A stretch of DNA of 64,000 nucleotides from Kluyvera ascorbata_C (GTDB taxonomy: Bacteria; Pseudomonadota; Gammaproteobacteria; Enterobacterales; Enterobacteriaceae). Both the position numbers and the translations under genes were made by a program. This document shows, one piece after another, positions 44,264 through 53,200 of this stretch (the stretch's first letter is position 1; each line of letters opens with the position of its first letter). Below the pieces are notes generated by a model. The model saw only the letters and a list, made by a program, of their open reading frames with translations. It did no database searches and was not told the origin of the DNA. Location: positions 124,001 through 188,000 of the forward strand of contig NZ_JBIQOI010000003.1 in NCBI RefSeq assembly GCF_044197065.1, given 5' to 3'.

Positions 44264-46378
44264 TTGTATCTGTTTGAGAGCCTGAATCAGCTGATTCAAA
44301 ATTACCTGCCGGAAGACCAGATTAAGCGTCTTCGGCAGGCCTATCTCGTTGCACGTGACGCTCACGAGGGGCAGACACGTTCAAGCGGTGAACCCTATAT
44401 CACGCACCCGGTAGCGGTAGCCTGTATTCTGGCCGAGATGAAACTCGACTATGAAACGCTGATGGCCGCCCTGCTGCATGACGTGATTGAAGATACCCCT
44501 GCCACCTACCAGGACATGGAGCAGCTCTTTGGTAAGAGCGTTGCTGAACTGGTAGAGGGGGTCTCCAAACTTGATAAGCTCAAGTTCCGCGATAAGAAAG
44601 AAGCGCAGGCCGAAAACTTTCGCAAAATGATTATGGCGATGGTGCAGGATATCCGCGTCATCCTCATCAAACTTGCTGACCGCACCCACAACATGCGCAC
44701 GCTGGGCTCATTACGCCCGGACAAGCGTCGCCGCATCGCCCGTGAAACCCTCGAAATTTACAGCCCGCTGGCACACCGTTTAGGTATCCACCACATCAAG
44801 ACCGAGCTCGAAGAGCTGGGCTTTGAAGCGCTGTATCCAAACCGTTATCGCGTCATTAAAGAGGTGGTGAAAGCCGCGCGCGGTAACCGTAAAGAGATGA
44901 TTCAGAAGATCCTTTCTGAAATCGAAGGGCGTTTGCAGGAAGCGGGAATTCCGTGTCGCGTTAGTGGTCGCGAGAAACATCTGTACTCTATCTACTGCAA
45001 AATGGTGCTGAAAGAGCAGCGTTTTCACTCGATCATGGATATCTACGCCTTCCGCGTTATCGTCCACGATCTGGATACCTGCTACCGCGTACTAGGCCAG
45101 ATGCACAGCCTGTACAAACCGCGCCCGGGTCGCGTAAAAGACTACATCGCGATTCCAAAGGCCAACGGATATCAGTCCCTGCACACCTCAATGATTGGGC
45201 CACACGGTGTCCCGGTCGAAGTCCAGATCCGTACTGAAGACATGGATCAAATGGCAGAGATGGGTGTTGCCGCGCACTGGGCTTACAAAGAGCACGGTGG
45301 CGAAAGCAGTACTACCGCACAAATCCGCGCCCAGCGCTGGATGCAAAGCCTGCTGGAGCTGCAGCAGAGCGCCGGTAGCTCGTTTGAATTTATCGAGAGC
45401 GTTAAATCCGATCTCTTCCCGGATGAGATTTACGTTTTCACCCCTGAAGGCCGCATTGTCGAACTGCCCGCTGGCGCTACGCCGGTGGACTTCGCCTACG
45501 CCGTGCATACCGATATCGGTCATGCCTGCGTCGGCGCGCGCGTCGACCGCCAGCCTTACCCGCTGTCGCAGCCGCTCTCCAGCGGCCAGACGGTCGAAAT
45601 CATCACCGCGCCGGGCGCACGCCCGAACGCCGCATGGCTTAATTTTGTCGTCAGCTCGAAAGCGCGCGCCAAAATCCGTCAGATGCTGAAAAACCTCAAG
45701 CGCGACGACTCCGTCAGCCTGGGTCGCCGTCTGCTGAACCATGCGCTGGGCGGTAGCCGCAAGCTTGCGGAAATTCCAGCGGACCATGTTCAGCGCGAAC
45801 TTGACCGTATGCGTCTTGCCACTCTCGACGACCTGCTGGCCGAAATTGGCCTGGGCAATGCCATGAGCGTGGTGGTGGCGAAAAACCTCCAGCAGGGTGA
45901 AGCGATTCCTTCCGCACCAGGTGCCTCAGGGCACAGCCATCTGCCGATTAAAGGCGCAGACGGCGTGCTGATCACCTTCGCGAAATGCTGTCGCCCAATC
46001 CCTGGCGACCCGATCATCGCCCACGTCAGCCCGGGTAAAGGGCTGGTTATTCACCATGAATCCTGCCGCAACATTCGCGGCTATCAGAAAGAACCTGAGA
46101 AATTCATGGCAGTTGAGTGGGACAAAGAGACGGCGCAGGAATTTATCACCGAGATTAAGGTCGATATGTTCAACCATCAGGGGGCATTGGCCAACCTGAC
46201 GGCAGCTATCAACACCGCGACGTCCAATATTCAAAGCCTGAATACGGAAGAGAAAGACGGCCGCGTTTATAGCGCCTTTATCCGTCTGACCGCACGTGAC
46301 CGCGTGCACCTGGCGAATATCATGCGCAAAATCCGCGTGATGCCGGACGTCATTAAAGTCACTCGTAACCGAAACTAG
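44264..46378 (+). CDS. spoT: Bifunctional (p)ppGpp synthetase/hydrolase SpoT
   Basis: 704 residues (E. coli 702), TTG start. HD hydrolase domain: HPVAVACILAEM, LLHDVIEDTPATY; the synthetase domain follows (HLYSIYCKM, YRVLGQMHSLYKPRPGRVKDYIAIPKANGYQSLHT); then TGS (IYVFTPEGRIVELPAGATPVDFAYAVHTDIG), a conserved-cysteine region (FAKCCRPIPGDPI) and a C-terminal ACT domain. It balances the alarmone pool during fatty-acid, carbon and phosphate stress. Confidence 0.98.
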   Translation: MYLFESLNQLIQNYLPEDQIKRLRQAYLVARDAHEGQTRSSGEPYITHPVAVACILAEMKLDYETLMAALLHDVIEDTPATYQDMEQLFGKSVAELVEGVSKLDKLKFRDKKEAQAENFRKMIMAMVQDIRVILIKLADRTHNMRTLGSLRPDKRRRIARETLEIYSPLAHRLGIHHIKTELEELGFEALYPNRYRVIKEVVKAARGNRKEMIQKILSEIEGRLQEAGIPCRVSGREKHLYSIYCKMVLKEQRFHSIMDIYAFRVIVHDLDTCYRVLGQMHSLYKPRPGRVKDYIAIPKANGYQSLHTSMIGPHGVPVEVQIRTEDMDQMAEMGVAAHWAYKEHGGESSTTAQIRAQRWMQSLLELQQSAGSSFEFIESVKSDLFPDEIYVFTPEGRIVELPAGATPVDFAYAVHTDIGHACVGARVDRQPYPLSQPLSSGQTVEIITAPGARPNAAWLNFVVSSKARAKIRQMLKNLKRDDSVSLGRRLLNHALGGSRKLAEIPADHVQRELDRMRLATLDDLLAEIGLGNAMSVVVAKNLQQGEAIPSAPGASGHSHLPIKGADGVLITFAKCCRPIPGDPIIAHVSPGKGLVIHHESCRNIRGYQKEPEKFMAVEWDKETAQEFITEIKVDMFNHQGALANLTAAINTATSNIQSLNTEEKDGRVYSAFIRLTARDRVHLANIMRKIRVMPDVIKVTRNRN

Positions 46379-46382
46379 CTTT

Positions 46383-47069
46383 ATGAATTCACAGCGTTAT
46401 GCGCGTATTCGTGAGATGCTCGCCAGGCGTCAGCCTGACCTGACGGTCTGCATGGAAGAGGTTCACAAACCTCATAATGTCTCGGCGATCGTTCGTACCG
46501 CCGACGCGGTAGGCGTACACGAAGTTCACGCGGTCTGGCCCAGCACCCGAATGCGCCCGATGGCATCCGCGGCGGGCAGTAACAGCTGGGTACAGGTAAT
46601 AACCCATCCCACCATCGGCGATGCGGTTGGCCATTTAAAGCGCCAGGGCATGCAAATCCTGGCAACCAACCTGTCAGACACATCGGTCGATTTCCGTGAA
46701 ATCGACTACACCCGCCCAACCTGTGTTCTGATGGGGCAGGAAAAAACCGGTATCACCCAGGAAGCGTTAGCCCTCGCAGACCAGGACATCATCATCCCGA
46801 TGATCGGCATGGTGCAGTCGCTCAACGTTTCCGTCGCCTCTGCGTTGATCCTCTATGAAGCCCAGCGCCAGCGTCAGAACGCCGGCATGTATCAACGCGA
46901 AAACAGCATGCTGCCGGCCGAAGAGCAGCAGCGACTGCTGTTTGAAGGCGGCTACCCGGTGCTGGCACACGTCGCTAAACGCAAAGGCCTTCCTTATCCC
47001 CACGTCAACGAGCAGGGCGAAATTGAAGCCGATGCTACGTGGTGGTCCACTATGCAGGCTACGGAGTAA
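46383..47069 (+). CDS. trmH: tRNA (guanosine-18-2'-O)-methyltransferase
   Basis: 228 residues (E. coli 229). SPOUT-class enzyme that methylates G18 in the tRNA D-loop. CMEEVHKPHNVSAIVRTADAVG carries the catalytic-arginine motif; MGQEKTGITQEAL and IPMIGMVQSLNVSVASALIL are motifs 2 and 3 of the knot. It starts 4 bp after the spoT stop and is followed by recG after 5 bp. Confidence 0.97.
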   Translation: MNSQRYARIREMLARRQPDLTVCMEEVHKPHNVSAIVRTADAVGVHEVHAVWPSTRMRPMASAAGSNSWVQVITHPTIGDAVGHLKRQGMQILATNLSDTSVDFREIDYTRPTCVLMGQEKTGITQEALALADQDIIIPMIGMVQSLNVSVASALILYEAQRQRQNAGMYQRENSMLPAEEQQRLLFEGGYPVLAHVAKRKGLPYPHVNEQGEIEADATWWSTMQATE

Positions 47070-47074
47070 CCGCC

Positions 47075-49156
47075 ATGCAAAGCCGTCTGCTGGATGCCGT
47101 TCCGCTCAACACATTGACCGGCGTAGGCGCCGCGCAGAGCAGTCGGCTGGCGAAGATCGGTCTGCATACGGTGCAGGACTTGCTCCTGCATCTGCCGTTG
47201 CGCTACGAAGACCGCACCCAACTTTATCCCATCGGTGAACTGCTTCCCGGCATCTACGTGACCGTGGAAGGCGAAGTCCTGAACTGCAATATCACCTTCG
47301 GCGGCCGCCGGATGATGACCTGTCAGATTAGCGACGGCACCGGCATTCTGACCATGCGCTTCTTCAACTTCAACGCGGCGATGAAAAACAGCCTCGCCAC
47401 CGGGCGGCGCGTGCTGGCCTACGGTGAAGCGAAGCGCGGCAAGTACGGCGCGGAGATGATCCACCCGGAATACCGCGTACAGGGTGACCTCAGCACGCCG
47501 GATTTGCAGGAGACCTTAACCCCGGTCTACCCCACCACCGAAGGCATCAAGCAAGCCACGCTGCGCAAGCTCACCGACCAGGCGCTGGATTTACTCGATA
47601 CCTGCGCCATCAGCGAGCTGCTGCCGCCGGAACTGGCGCAGGGGATGATGAGCCTGCCGGAAGCGCTGCGCACGCTGCATCGCCCACCTCCGTCACTCCA
47701 GCTTGCCGATTTAGAAACCGGTAAACACCCTGCCCAGCAGCGTTTAATCCTGGAAGAACTGCTGGCGCACAATCTCAGCATGCTGGCCTTACGCGCGGGC
47801 GCGCAGCGTTTTCACGCTCAGCCCCTCAGCGCGAACCGCGAACTGAAAGATAAGTTTCTGGCCAATCTGCCGTTTAAGCCTACCGGCGCACAGGCGCGCG
47901 TAACGGCCGAAATTGAACACGATATGGCGCTGGATATCCCCATGATGCGCCTGGTGCAGGGCGACGTCGGCTCCGGTAAAACGCTGGTTGCCGCGCTGGC
48001 GGCACTGCGCGCTATCGCTCACGGCAAACAGGTGGCGCTGATGGCGCCAACAGAACTGCTCGCCGAACAGCACGCCAATAACTTCCGTAGCTGGTTTGAG
48101 CCACTCGGCATTGAAGTCGGCTGGTTAGCCGGTAAGCAGAAAGGCAAGGCACGTCAGGCGCAGCAGGAAGCTATTGCCAGTGGTCAGGTGCAGATGATTG
48201 TCGGCACCCACGCTATCTTCCAGGAACAGGTGCAGTTTAACGGTCTGGCGCTGGTGATCATCGATGAACAGCACCGTTTTGGCGTGCATCAACGTTTGGC
48301 GCTGTGGGAAAAAGGCCAGCAGCAAGGCTTCCACCCGCATCAGCTGATCATGACCGCTACCCCGATTCCACGCACCCTGGCGATGACCGCCTATGCCGAT
48401 CTGGATACCTCGGTGATTGATGAACTGCCGCCGGGACGAACCCCGGTCACAACGGTCGCCATCCCGGACACCCGTCGCCATGACATCATCGACCGCGTAC
48501 GCAACGCCTGCACCACCGAAGGCCGTCAGGCCTACTGGGTCTGTACGCTGATTGAAGAATCCGACCTGCTGGAAGCCCAGGCGGCGGAAGCCACCTGCGA
48601 AGAGCTAAAGCTGGCGCTGCCGGAGCTGAATATCGGCCTCGTCCACGGGCGCATGAAGCCCGCCGAGAAGCAGGCCGTAATGCAGGCGTTCAAGCAGGGC
48701 GAACTGCACCTGCTGATTGCTACCACGGTCATTGAAGTCGGCGTCGACGTCCCTAACGCCAGCCTGATGATTATTGAAAACCCGGAGCGTCTGGGTCTGG
48801 CGCAGCTGCACCAGCTTAGAGGCCGCGTAGGTCGTGGCGCGGTGGCATCGCACTGCGTGCTGCTCTACAAAGCGCCGCTGTCGAAAACCGCGCAGATGCG
48901 CCTGCAGGTGCTGCGCGACAGCAACGACGGCTTTGTGATTGCGCAAAAGGACCTCGAGATCCGCGGCCCCGGCGAGCTGCTTGGCACCCGCCAGACCGGC
49001 AACGCTGAATTTAAAGTCGCCGACCTGCTGCGCGATCAGGCAATGATCCCCGAAGTTCAGCGCCTGGCGCGCCATATTCACGACCGTTATCCACAGCAAG
49101 CCCATGCCCTGATTGAACGCTGGATGCCGGAAACCGAACGTTATTCCAACGCGTAG
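47075..49156 (+). CDS. recG: ATP-dependent DNA helicase RecG
   Basis: 693 residues, the E. coli length, with ATG at 47075 (MQSRLLDAVPLNTL). It remodels stalled forks and Holliday junctions. Wedge/OB domain (~50-150), then SF2 helicase: Walker A VQGDVGSGKTLVAALAA, motif II IIDEQHRFGVHQR, motif III MTATPIPRT, motif VI QLRGRVGRGA; C-terminal DLEIRGPGELLGTRQTG. In K-12 the next gene is gltS on the other strand; here glpX follows in the same direction after 68 bp. Confidence 0.98.
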   Translation: MQSRLLDAVPLNTLTGVGAAQSSRLAKIGLHTVQDLLLHLPLRYEDRTQLYPIGELLPGIYVTVEGEVLNCNITFGGRRMMTCQISDGTGILTMRFFNFNAAMKNSLATGRRVLAYGEAKRGKYGAEMIHPEYRVQGDLSTPDLQETLTPVYPTTEGIKQATLRKLTDQALDLLDTCAISELLPPELAQGMMSLPEALRTLHRPPPSLQLADLETGKHPAQQRLILEELLAHNLSMLALRAGAQRFHAQPLSANRELKDKFLANLPFKPTGAQARVTAEIEHDMALDIPMMRLVQGDVGSGKTLVAALAALRAIAHGKQVALMAPTELLAEQHANNFRSWFEPLGIEVGWLAGKQKGKARQAQQEAIASGQVQMIVGTHAIFQEQVQFNGLALVIIDEQHRFGVHQRLALWEKGQQQGFHPHQLIMTATPIPRTLAMTAYADLDTSVIDELPPGRTPVTTVAIPDTRRHDIIDRVRNACTTEGRQAYWVCTLIEESDLLEAQAAEATCEELKLALPELNIGLVHGRMKPAEKQAVMQAFKQGELHLLIATTVIEVGVDVPNASLMIIENPERLGLAQLHQLRGRVGRGAVASHCVLLYKAPLSKTAQMRLQVLRDSNDGFVIAQKDLEIRGPGELLGTRQTGNAEFKVADLLRDQAMIPEVQRLARHIHDRYPQQAHALIERWMPETERYSNA

Positions 49157-49163
49157 CGATACC

Positions 49164-49184
49164 CACAGCCCCACAGAGGCTGTG
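49164..49184 (+). other. Hairpin in the recG-glpX junction, no T-run
   Basis: CACAGCC and GGCTGTG form a perfect 7-bp stem with a 7-nt loop, but are followed by CTAAACTT rather than a T tract. It would be a poor intrinsic terminator, so read-through from the rpoZ-spoT-trmH-recG transcript into glpX is possible. Confidence 0.5.
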
Positions 49185-49224
49185 CTAAACTTCGCACAAT
49201 TTTACTTCCCTGGACGAGTTTGTA

Positions 49225-50235
49225 ATGAGACGAGAACTGGCTATCGAATTTTCGCGCGTCACCGAAGCAGCGGCGCTGGCAGGCTACAAATGGCTGGGCC
49301 GTGGCGATAAAAACACCGCCGACGGCGCGGCGGTCAATGCCATGCGTATTATGCTCAACAAGGTCAACATTGACGGCACTATCGTCATTGGCGAAGGCGA
49401 AATCGATGAAGCGCCAATGCTCTACATCGGCGAGTCCGTCGGTACCGGGAATGGCGATGCGGTAGATATCGCCGTTGACCCCATCGAAGGCACCCGAATG
49501 ACGGCAATGGGCCAGGCAAACGCACTGGCGGTGCTGGCGGTAGGCGACAAGGGCTGCTTCCTCAATGCGCCTGACATGTACATGGAAAAGCTGATTGTCG
49601 GCCCAGGCGCGAAAGGCACTATCGATCTCAACAAACCGCTGGAAGAGAACCTGCGTAACGTCGCCCGCGCGCTGGACAAACCGCTGTCCGAATTAACCGT
49701 CACCATTCTTGCTAAACCACGTCACGACGAGGTTATCGTTGAGCTGCAAAAACTGGGCGTGCGCGTCTTTGCCATTCCCGATGGCGACGTTGCCGCCTCT
49801 ATCCTGACCTGTATGCCGGATAGCGAAGTCGATGTGATGTACGGCATCGGCGGCGCGCCGGAAGGCGTGGTCTCTGCTGCGGTCATTCGCGCGCTGGATG
49901 GCGATATGCATGGCCGCCTGCTGGCGCGTCATCACGTCAAAGGCGACAGCGAAGAGAACCGCCGTATCGGTGAAAACGAGCTGGAACGCTGCAAGGCGAT
50001 GGGCATTGAAGCGGGCATCGTGCTGACGCTCGACGACATGGCGCGCAGCGATAACGTTATCTTTTCCGCGACCGGCATCACCAAAGGCGACCTGCTAGAT
50101 GGCATTACCCGCAAGGGCAATATCGCCACCACCGAGACGCTGCTGATCCGCGGCAAATCACGCACCATTCGCCGCATTCAGTCAATTCACTATCTCGATC
50201 GCAAAGACACTGAAATTCAGCGTCACATTCTCTGA
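49225..50235 (+). CDS. glpX: Fructose-1,6-bisphosphatase class II
   Basis: 336 residues, the E. coli length. A Mn-dependent gluconeogenic phosphatase of the inositol-monophosphatase-like superfamily: GEGEIDEAPMLYIGE and VDPIEGTRMTAMGQANALAV carry the metal ligands; MYGIGGAPEGVVSAAVIRAL is a family hallmark. In E. coli it is third in glpFKX. Here glpF and glpK are about 7 kb downstream, so this copy has lost its operon partners and sits behind recG. No GlpR-type site was seen in the 68-bp upstream gap. Confidence 0.97.
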   Translation: MRRELAIEFSRVTEAAALAGYKWLGRGDKNTADGAAVNAMRIMLNKVNIDGTIVIGEGEIDEAPMLYIGESVGTGNGDAVDIAVDPIEGTRMTAMGQANALAVLAVGDKGCFLNAPDMYMEKLIVGPGAKGTIDLNKPLEENLRNVARALDKPLSELTVTILAKPRHDEVIVELQKLGVRVFAIPDGDVAASILTCMPDSEVDVMYGIGGAPEGVVSAAVIRALDGDMHGRLLARHHVKGDSEENRRIGENELERCKAMGIEAGIVLTLDDMARSDNVIFSATGITKGDLLDGITRKGNIATTETLLIRGKSRTIRRIQSIHYLDRKDTEIQRHIL

Positions 50236-50331
50236 ATCATTTGATCAATAGAGCTTTCCGGCCCTTTCGGGCTGGAAATCTGCTCTCGTCGCGGTGATGA
50301 TAAAGCTAACGATATTGAGGGGAGATAGGCC

Positions 50332-51078
50332 ATGGCTGACTGGGTAACAGGCAAAGTTGTTAAGGTGCATAACTGGACGAATGCACTGTTTAGCCTCACC
50401 GTCCACGCACCGGTTAAACCATTCACCGCCGGGCAGTTTGCCAAGCTCGGTCTTGATATCGACGGCGAGCGCGTGCAGCGCGCCTACTCCTACGTTAACG
50501 CCCCACATAATCCCGATCTCGAGTTCTATCTGGTCACCGTACCGGACGGCAAGCTGAGCCCACGCCTGGCGGCGCTGAAGCCCGGTGATGAGGTACTGGT
50601 CGTCAGCGAAGCGGCGGGCTTCTTTGTGCTCGAAGAGATCCCCGACTGCGAAACTCTGTGGATGCTGGCAACCGGCACCGCCATTGGGCCGTATCTGTCG
50701 ATTCTGGAAGAAGGCAAAGATCTGGATCGCTTTAAGAATCTGGTGCTGGTTCACGCCGCACGCTACGCCGCCGACTTAAGCTATCTGCCGCAAATGCGAG
50801 CGCTGGAAGCACGTTATGCCGGCAAGCTGCGTATTCATACGGTTGTCAGCCGGGAAACTGCGCCGGGCATGCTGACGGGGCGCGTACCCGCGCTCATTGA
50901 AAGCGGTGCGCTGGAAGCGGCGGTCGGCCTGCCGATGAACGCTGAAACCAGCCACGTGATGCTGTGCGGTAACCCGCAGATGGTACGTGACACTCAGCAA
51001 CTGCTGAAAGAAACCCGACAGATGACCAAACACCTGCGTCGTCGGCCGGGCCACATGACCGCCGAACACTATTGGTGA
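50332..51078 (+). CDS. fpr: Ferredoxin/flavodoxin-NADP+ reductase
   Basis: 248 residues, the E. coli length. It passes electrons from NADPH to flavodoxin/ferredoxin, supporting methionine synthase, biotin synthase and oxidative-stress defence. The FAD motif is RVQRAYSYVNAPH, the NADPH site LATGTAIGPYLSIL, and the C-terminal aromatic residue is Trp (EHYW). In E. coli it is induced by SoxS. Its 3' end overlaps that of yiiR by 10 bp. Confidence 0.97.
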   Translation: MADWVTGKVVKVHNWTNALFSLTVHAPVKPFTAGQFAKLGLDIDGERVQRAYSYVNAPHNPDLEFYLVTVPDGKLSPRLAALKPGDEVLVVSEAAGFFVLEEIPDCETLWMLATGTAIGPYLSILEEGKDLDRFKNLVLVHAARYAADLSYLPQMRALEARYAGKLRIHTVVSRETAPGMLTGRVPALIESGALEAAVGLPMNAETSHVMLCGNPQMVRDTQQLLKETRQMTKHLRRRPGHMTAEHYW

Positions 51079-51500
51079 TCGGCGCGATACTTCACGGCCT
51101 GCGTCTCTTTACCGTATTTATTCTCGCCCTGGGTGCCGACAAACGCGCCCAGGTCGATGAGCATCATCACGATAATCAGCGTCGGAATAAAGCGCCCTAC
51201 GCCCCACTGCCAGACACCGGGCAGCATTGACCAGTTGCCCGCCAGCAGCATCCACGCCAAAATCATCAGCAGCGCCCAGATGCCGGACTTCCCCCGGTCA
51301 TGTAGCCGTTTAATCGTCACCGCCGCCGTCGGCCAGAGCAGGCAGACCAGCATAAATGCCGCCGTTTGCAGGTCAACCAGCCCGCCGCCCGCAAGGCTAA
51401 ACAGCGCCACCATCGTCACCGCCCAGATGGCAATCCAGATCCAGAAATCACGGCGACCAATACGGCCTTTACCGGAAAATAACCATTGCTGTAGAGTCAT
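51069..51500 (-). CDS. yiiR: DUF805 inner membrane protein YiiR
   Basis: 143 residues from ATG at 51500 (MTLQQWLFSGKGRIGRRDFW); upstream in-frame codons are not conserved. DUF805 hallmarks: the GRIGRRDFW start, four hydrophobic segments and TIKRLHDRGKSGIWALLM. The soluble tail (TQGENKYGKETQAVKYRAD) is conserved with E. coli. The function is unknown. It is convergent with fpr. Confidence 0.92.
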   Translation of the reverse strand: MTLQQWLFSGKGRIGRRDFWIWIAIWAVTMVALFSLAGGGLVDLQTAAFMLVCLLWPTAAVTIKRLHDRGKSGIWALLMILAWMLLAGNWSMLPGVWQWGVGRFIPTLIIVMMLIDLGAFVGTQGENKYGKETQAVKYRADHQ

Positions 51501-51610
51501 GTACCCTTTCCTTTGTCGTTGTGCCGCATAGTGTACCCTGAAGCGGCCATATTTTGACAAGCGAGGTGGTTCCCGTTTTAATCGTCATCGGAAAAGAGGA
51601 GACGATAAGC

Positions 51611-52207
51611 ATGAAAAAATGGATAACGCTGTGTCTGATTGGGCTCCTGACCCTGGGTGCCGCTCAGTCCGTGCTGTCGGCGCAGTCGCCTGCGGCCGTG
51701 GCGCCGTATCTGATATCGGGCGCGCCAGCTTTCGATCTCTCCATCAGCCAGTTCCGGGAAAAATTTAATGCCGACAACCCGACGCTGCCGCTCGCCGAGT
51801 TCCGGTCAATTACTTCAAGCCGCGACCAGCTCAACATTACCCGCGCCGCCAGCAAGATAAACGAAAATCTCTACGCCTCTACGGCGCTGGAGCGCGGCAC
51901 GCTGAAGATTAAGTCCATTCAGATAACCTGGCTGCCAATTCAAGGGCCAGAGCAGAAGGCGGCGAAGAATAAAGCGCTGGAATATATGAGTGCGCTGATG
52001 CGCGCCGTGATCCCAACGCTCACCAAACCACAAAGTCTGCAAAAACTGCAAAAGCTCCTGACGCTCGGGAAAGGTAAACATTACTTCGCCAGCACCGAAG
52101 GCGCCGTACGCTATGTTGTCGCAGATAACGGTGAAAAAGGGCTGACCTTCGCCGTTGAACCGATTAAGCTGGCGCTATCTGAGAATCTTGAAGGGGAGAA
52201 TAAATGA
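51611..52207 (+). CDS. yiiQ: DUF1454 secreted protein YiiQ
   Basis: 198 residues, close to the E. coli length (199), with ATG at 51611 preceded by AGGAGACGATAAGC. A clear signal peptide (MKKWITLCLIGLLTLGAAQSVLSA) predicts a periplasmic protein. Conserved middle segment FDLSISQFREKFNADNP. The function is unknown. It lies just upstream of tpiA, as in E. coli. Confidence 0.92.
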   Translation: MKKWITLCLIGLLTLGAAQSVLSAQSPAAVAPYLISGAPAFDLSISQFREKFNADNPTLPLAEFRSITSSRDQLNITRAASKINENLYASTALERGTLKIKSIQITWLPIQGPEQKAAKNKALEYMSALMRAVIPTLTKPQSLQKLQKLLTLGKGKHYFASTEGAVRYVVADNGEKGLTFAVEPIKLALSENLEGENK

Positions 52208-52315
52208 TAAAAAGCAAAGCCTTCATGACATTCAATCTCTATACTGTTTCACAGACCATGCTGCCCTGACGGGCGGCCATATTCCTTAATTCGCTGATAA
52301 GCGTGGAGAATCGAA

Positions 52316-53083
52316 ATGCGACATCCTTTAGTGATGGGTAACTGGAAACTGAACGGCAGCCGCCACATGGTAAACGAGCTGATTGCTAATCTGCGTACCG
52401 AACTGGCTGGCGTTGCTGGTTGTGGCGTTGCTATCGCGCCACCAGAAATGTACATCGATCAGGCTAAACACGCCGCTGCGGGCAGCCACATCCACCTGGG
52501 CGCGCAGAACGTTGACCTGAACCTGTCCGGCGCATTCACCGGCGAAACTTCCGCTGAAATGCTGAAAGATGTTGGCGCAACCTACATCATCATCGGCCAC
52601 TCCGAGCGTCGTACCTACCACAAAGAATCTGACGAGCTGATCGCTAAGAAATTCGCGATTCTGAAAGAACAGGGTCTGATCCCAGTGCTGTGCATCGGTG
52701 AAACCGAAGCAGAAAACGAAGCGGGCAAAACTGAAGAAGTTTGCGCACGTCAGATCGACGCGGTTCTGAAAACTCAGGGCGCGGCAGCCTTCGAAGGCGC
52801 GGTTATCGCTTACGAACCAGTATGGGCTATCGGTACCGGTAAATCTGCAACTCCAGCGCAGGCTCAGGCTGTTCACAAATTCATCCGTGACCACATTGCT
52901 AAAGCTGACGCGAAAATCGCTGAACAGGTTATCATCCAGTACGGCGGTTCCGTAAACGCAGGCAATGCAGCAGAGCTGTTCACCCAGCCTGACATCGACG
53001 GCGCGCTGGTTGGCGGTGCATCCCTGAAAGCTGACGCTTTCGCGGTGATCGTTAAAGCAGCAGAAGCGGCGAAAAAAGCGTAA
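52316..53083 (+). CDS. tpiA: Triosephosphate isomerase
   Basis: 255 residues, the E. coli length. TIM barrel with all catalytic parts: Asn/Lys in MGNWKLNGS, His in IIGHSERRTYH, Glu in AYEPVWAIGTGKSATPAQ and the phosphate loops YGGSVNAGN and VGGASL. It interconverts DHAP and glyceraldehyde-3-phosphate, and so links the glycerol (glpFK) and gluconeogenic (glpX) genes of this block. Confidence 0.98.
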   Translation: MRHPLVMGNWKLNGSRHMVNELIANLRTELAGVAGCGVAIAPPEMYIDQAKHAAAGSHIHLGAQNVDLNLSGAFTGETSAEMLKDVGATYIIIGHSERRTYHKESDELIAKKFAILKEQGLIPVLCIGETEAENEAGKTEEVCARQIDAVLKTQGAAAFEGAVIAYEPVWAIGTGKSATPAQAQAVHKFIRDHIAKADAKIAEQVIIQYGGSVNAGNAAELFTQPDIDGALVGGASLKADAFAVIVKAAEAAKKA

Positions 53084-53142
53084 GACATCACGCAGAACCT
53101 CCCCGGATTCGGCATTCGCCTCGTCCGGGCGACCAGGTTCCC

Positions 53143-53172
53143 CGTAGCCCGGCCAAGCATAGCGCCGCCGGG
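53143..53172. repeat. REP-type palindrome after tpiA
   Basis: CGTAGCCCGGCCAAGCATAG followed by CGCCGCCGGG is an imperfect palindrome, nearly the same sequence (reverse complement) as the element between coaD and mutM. It lies in the convergent gap between tpiA and the SLC13 gene. Confidence 0.8.
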
Positions 53173-53175
53173 AAG

Positions 53176-53200
53176 AACCGGCCATCAGGCCGGTTTTTTT
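53176..53200 (+). terminator. Terminator after tpiA
   Basis: AACCGGCC and GGCCGGTT pair around ATCA, followed by seven T residues. The T-run touches the stop codon of the converging transporter gene. Confidence 0.93.
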
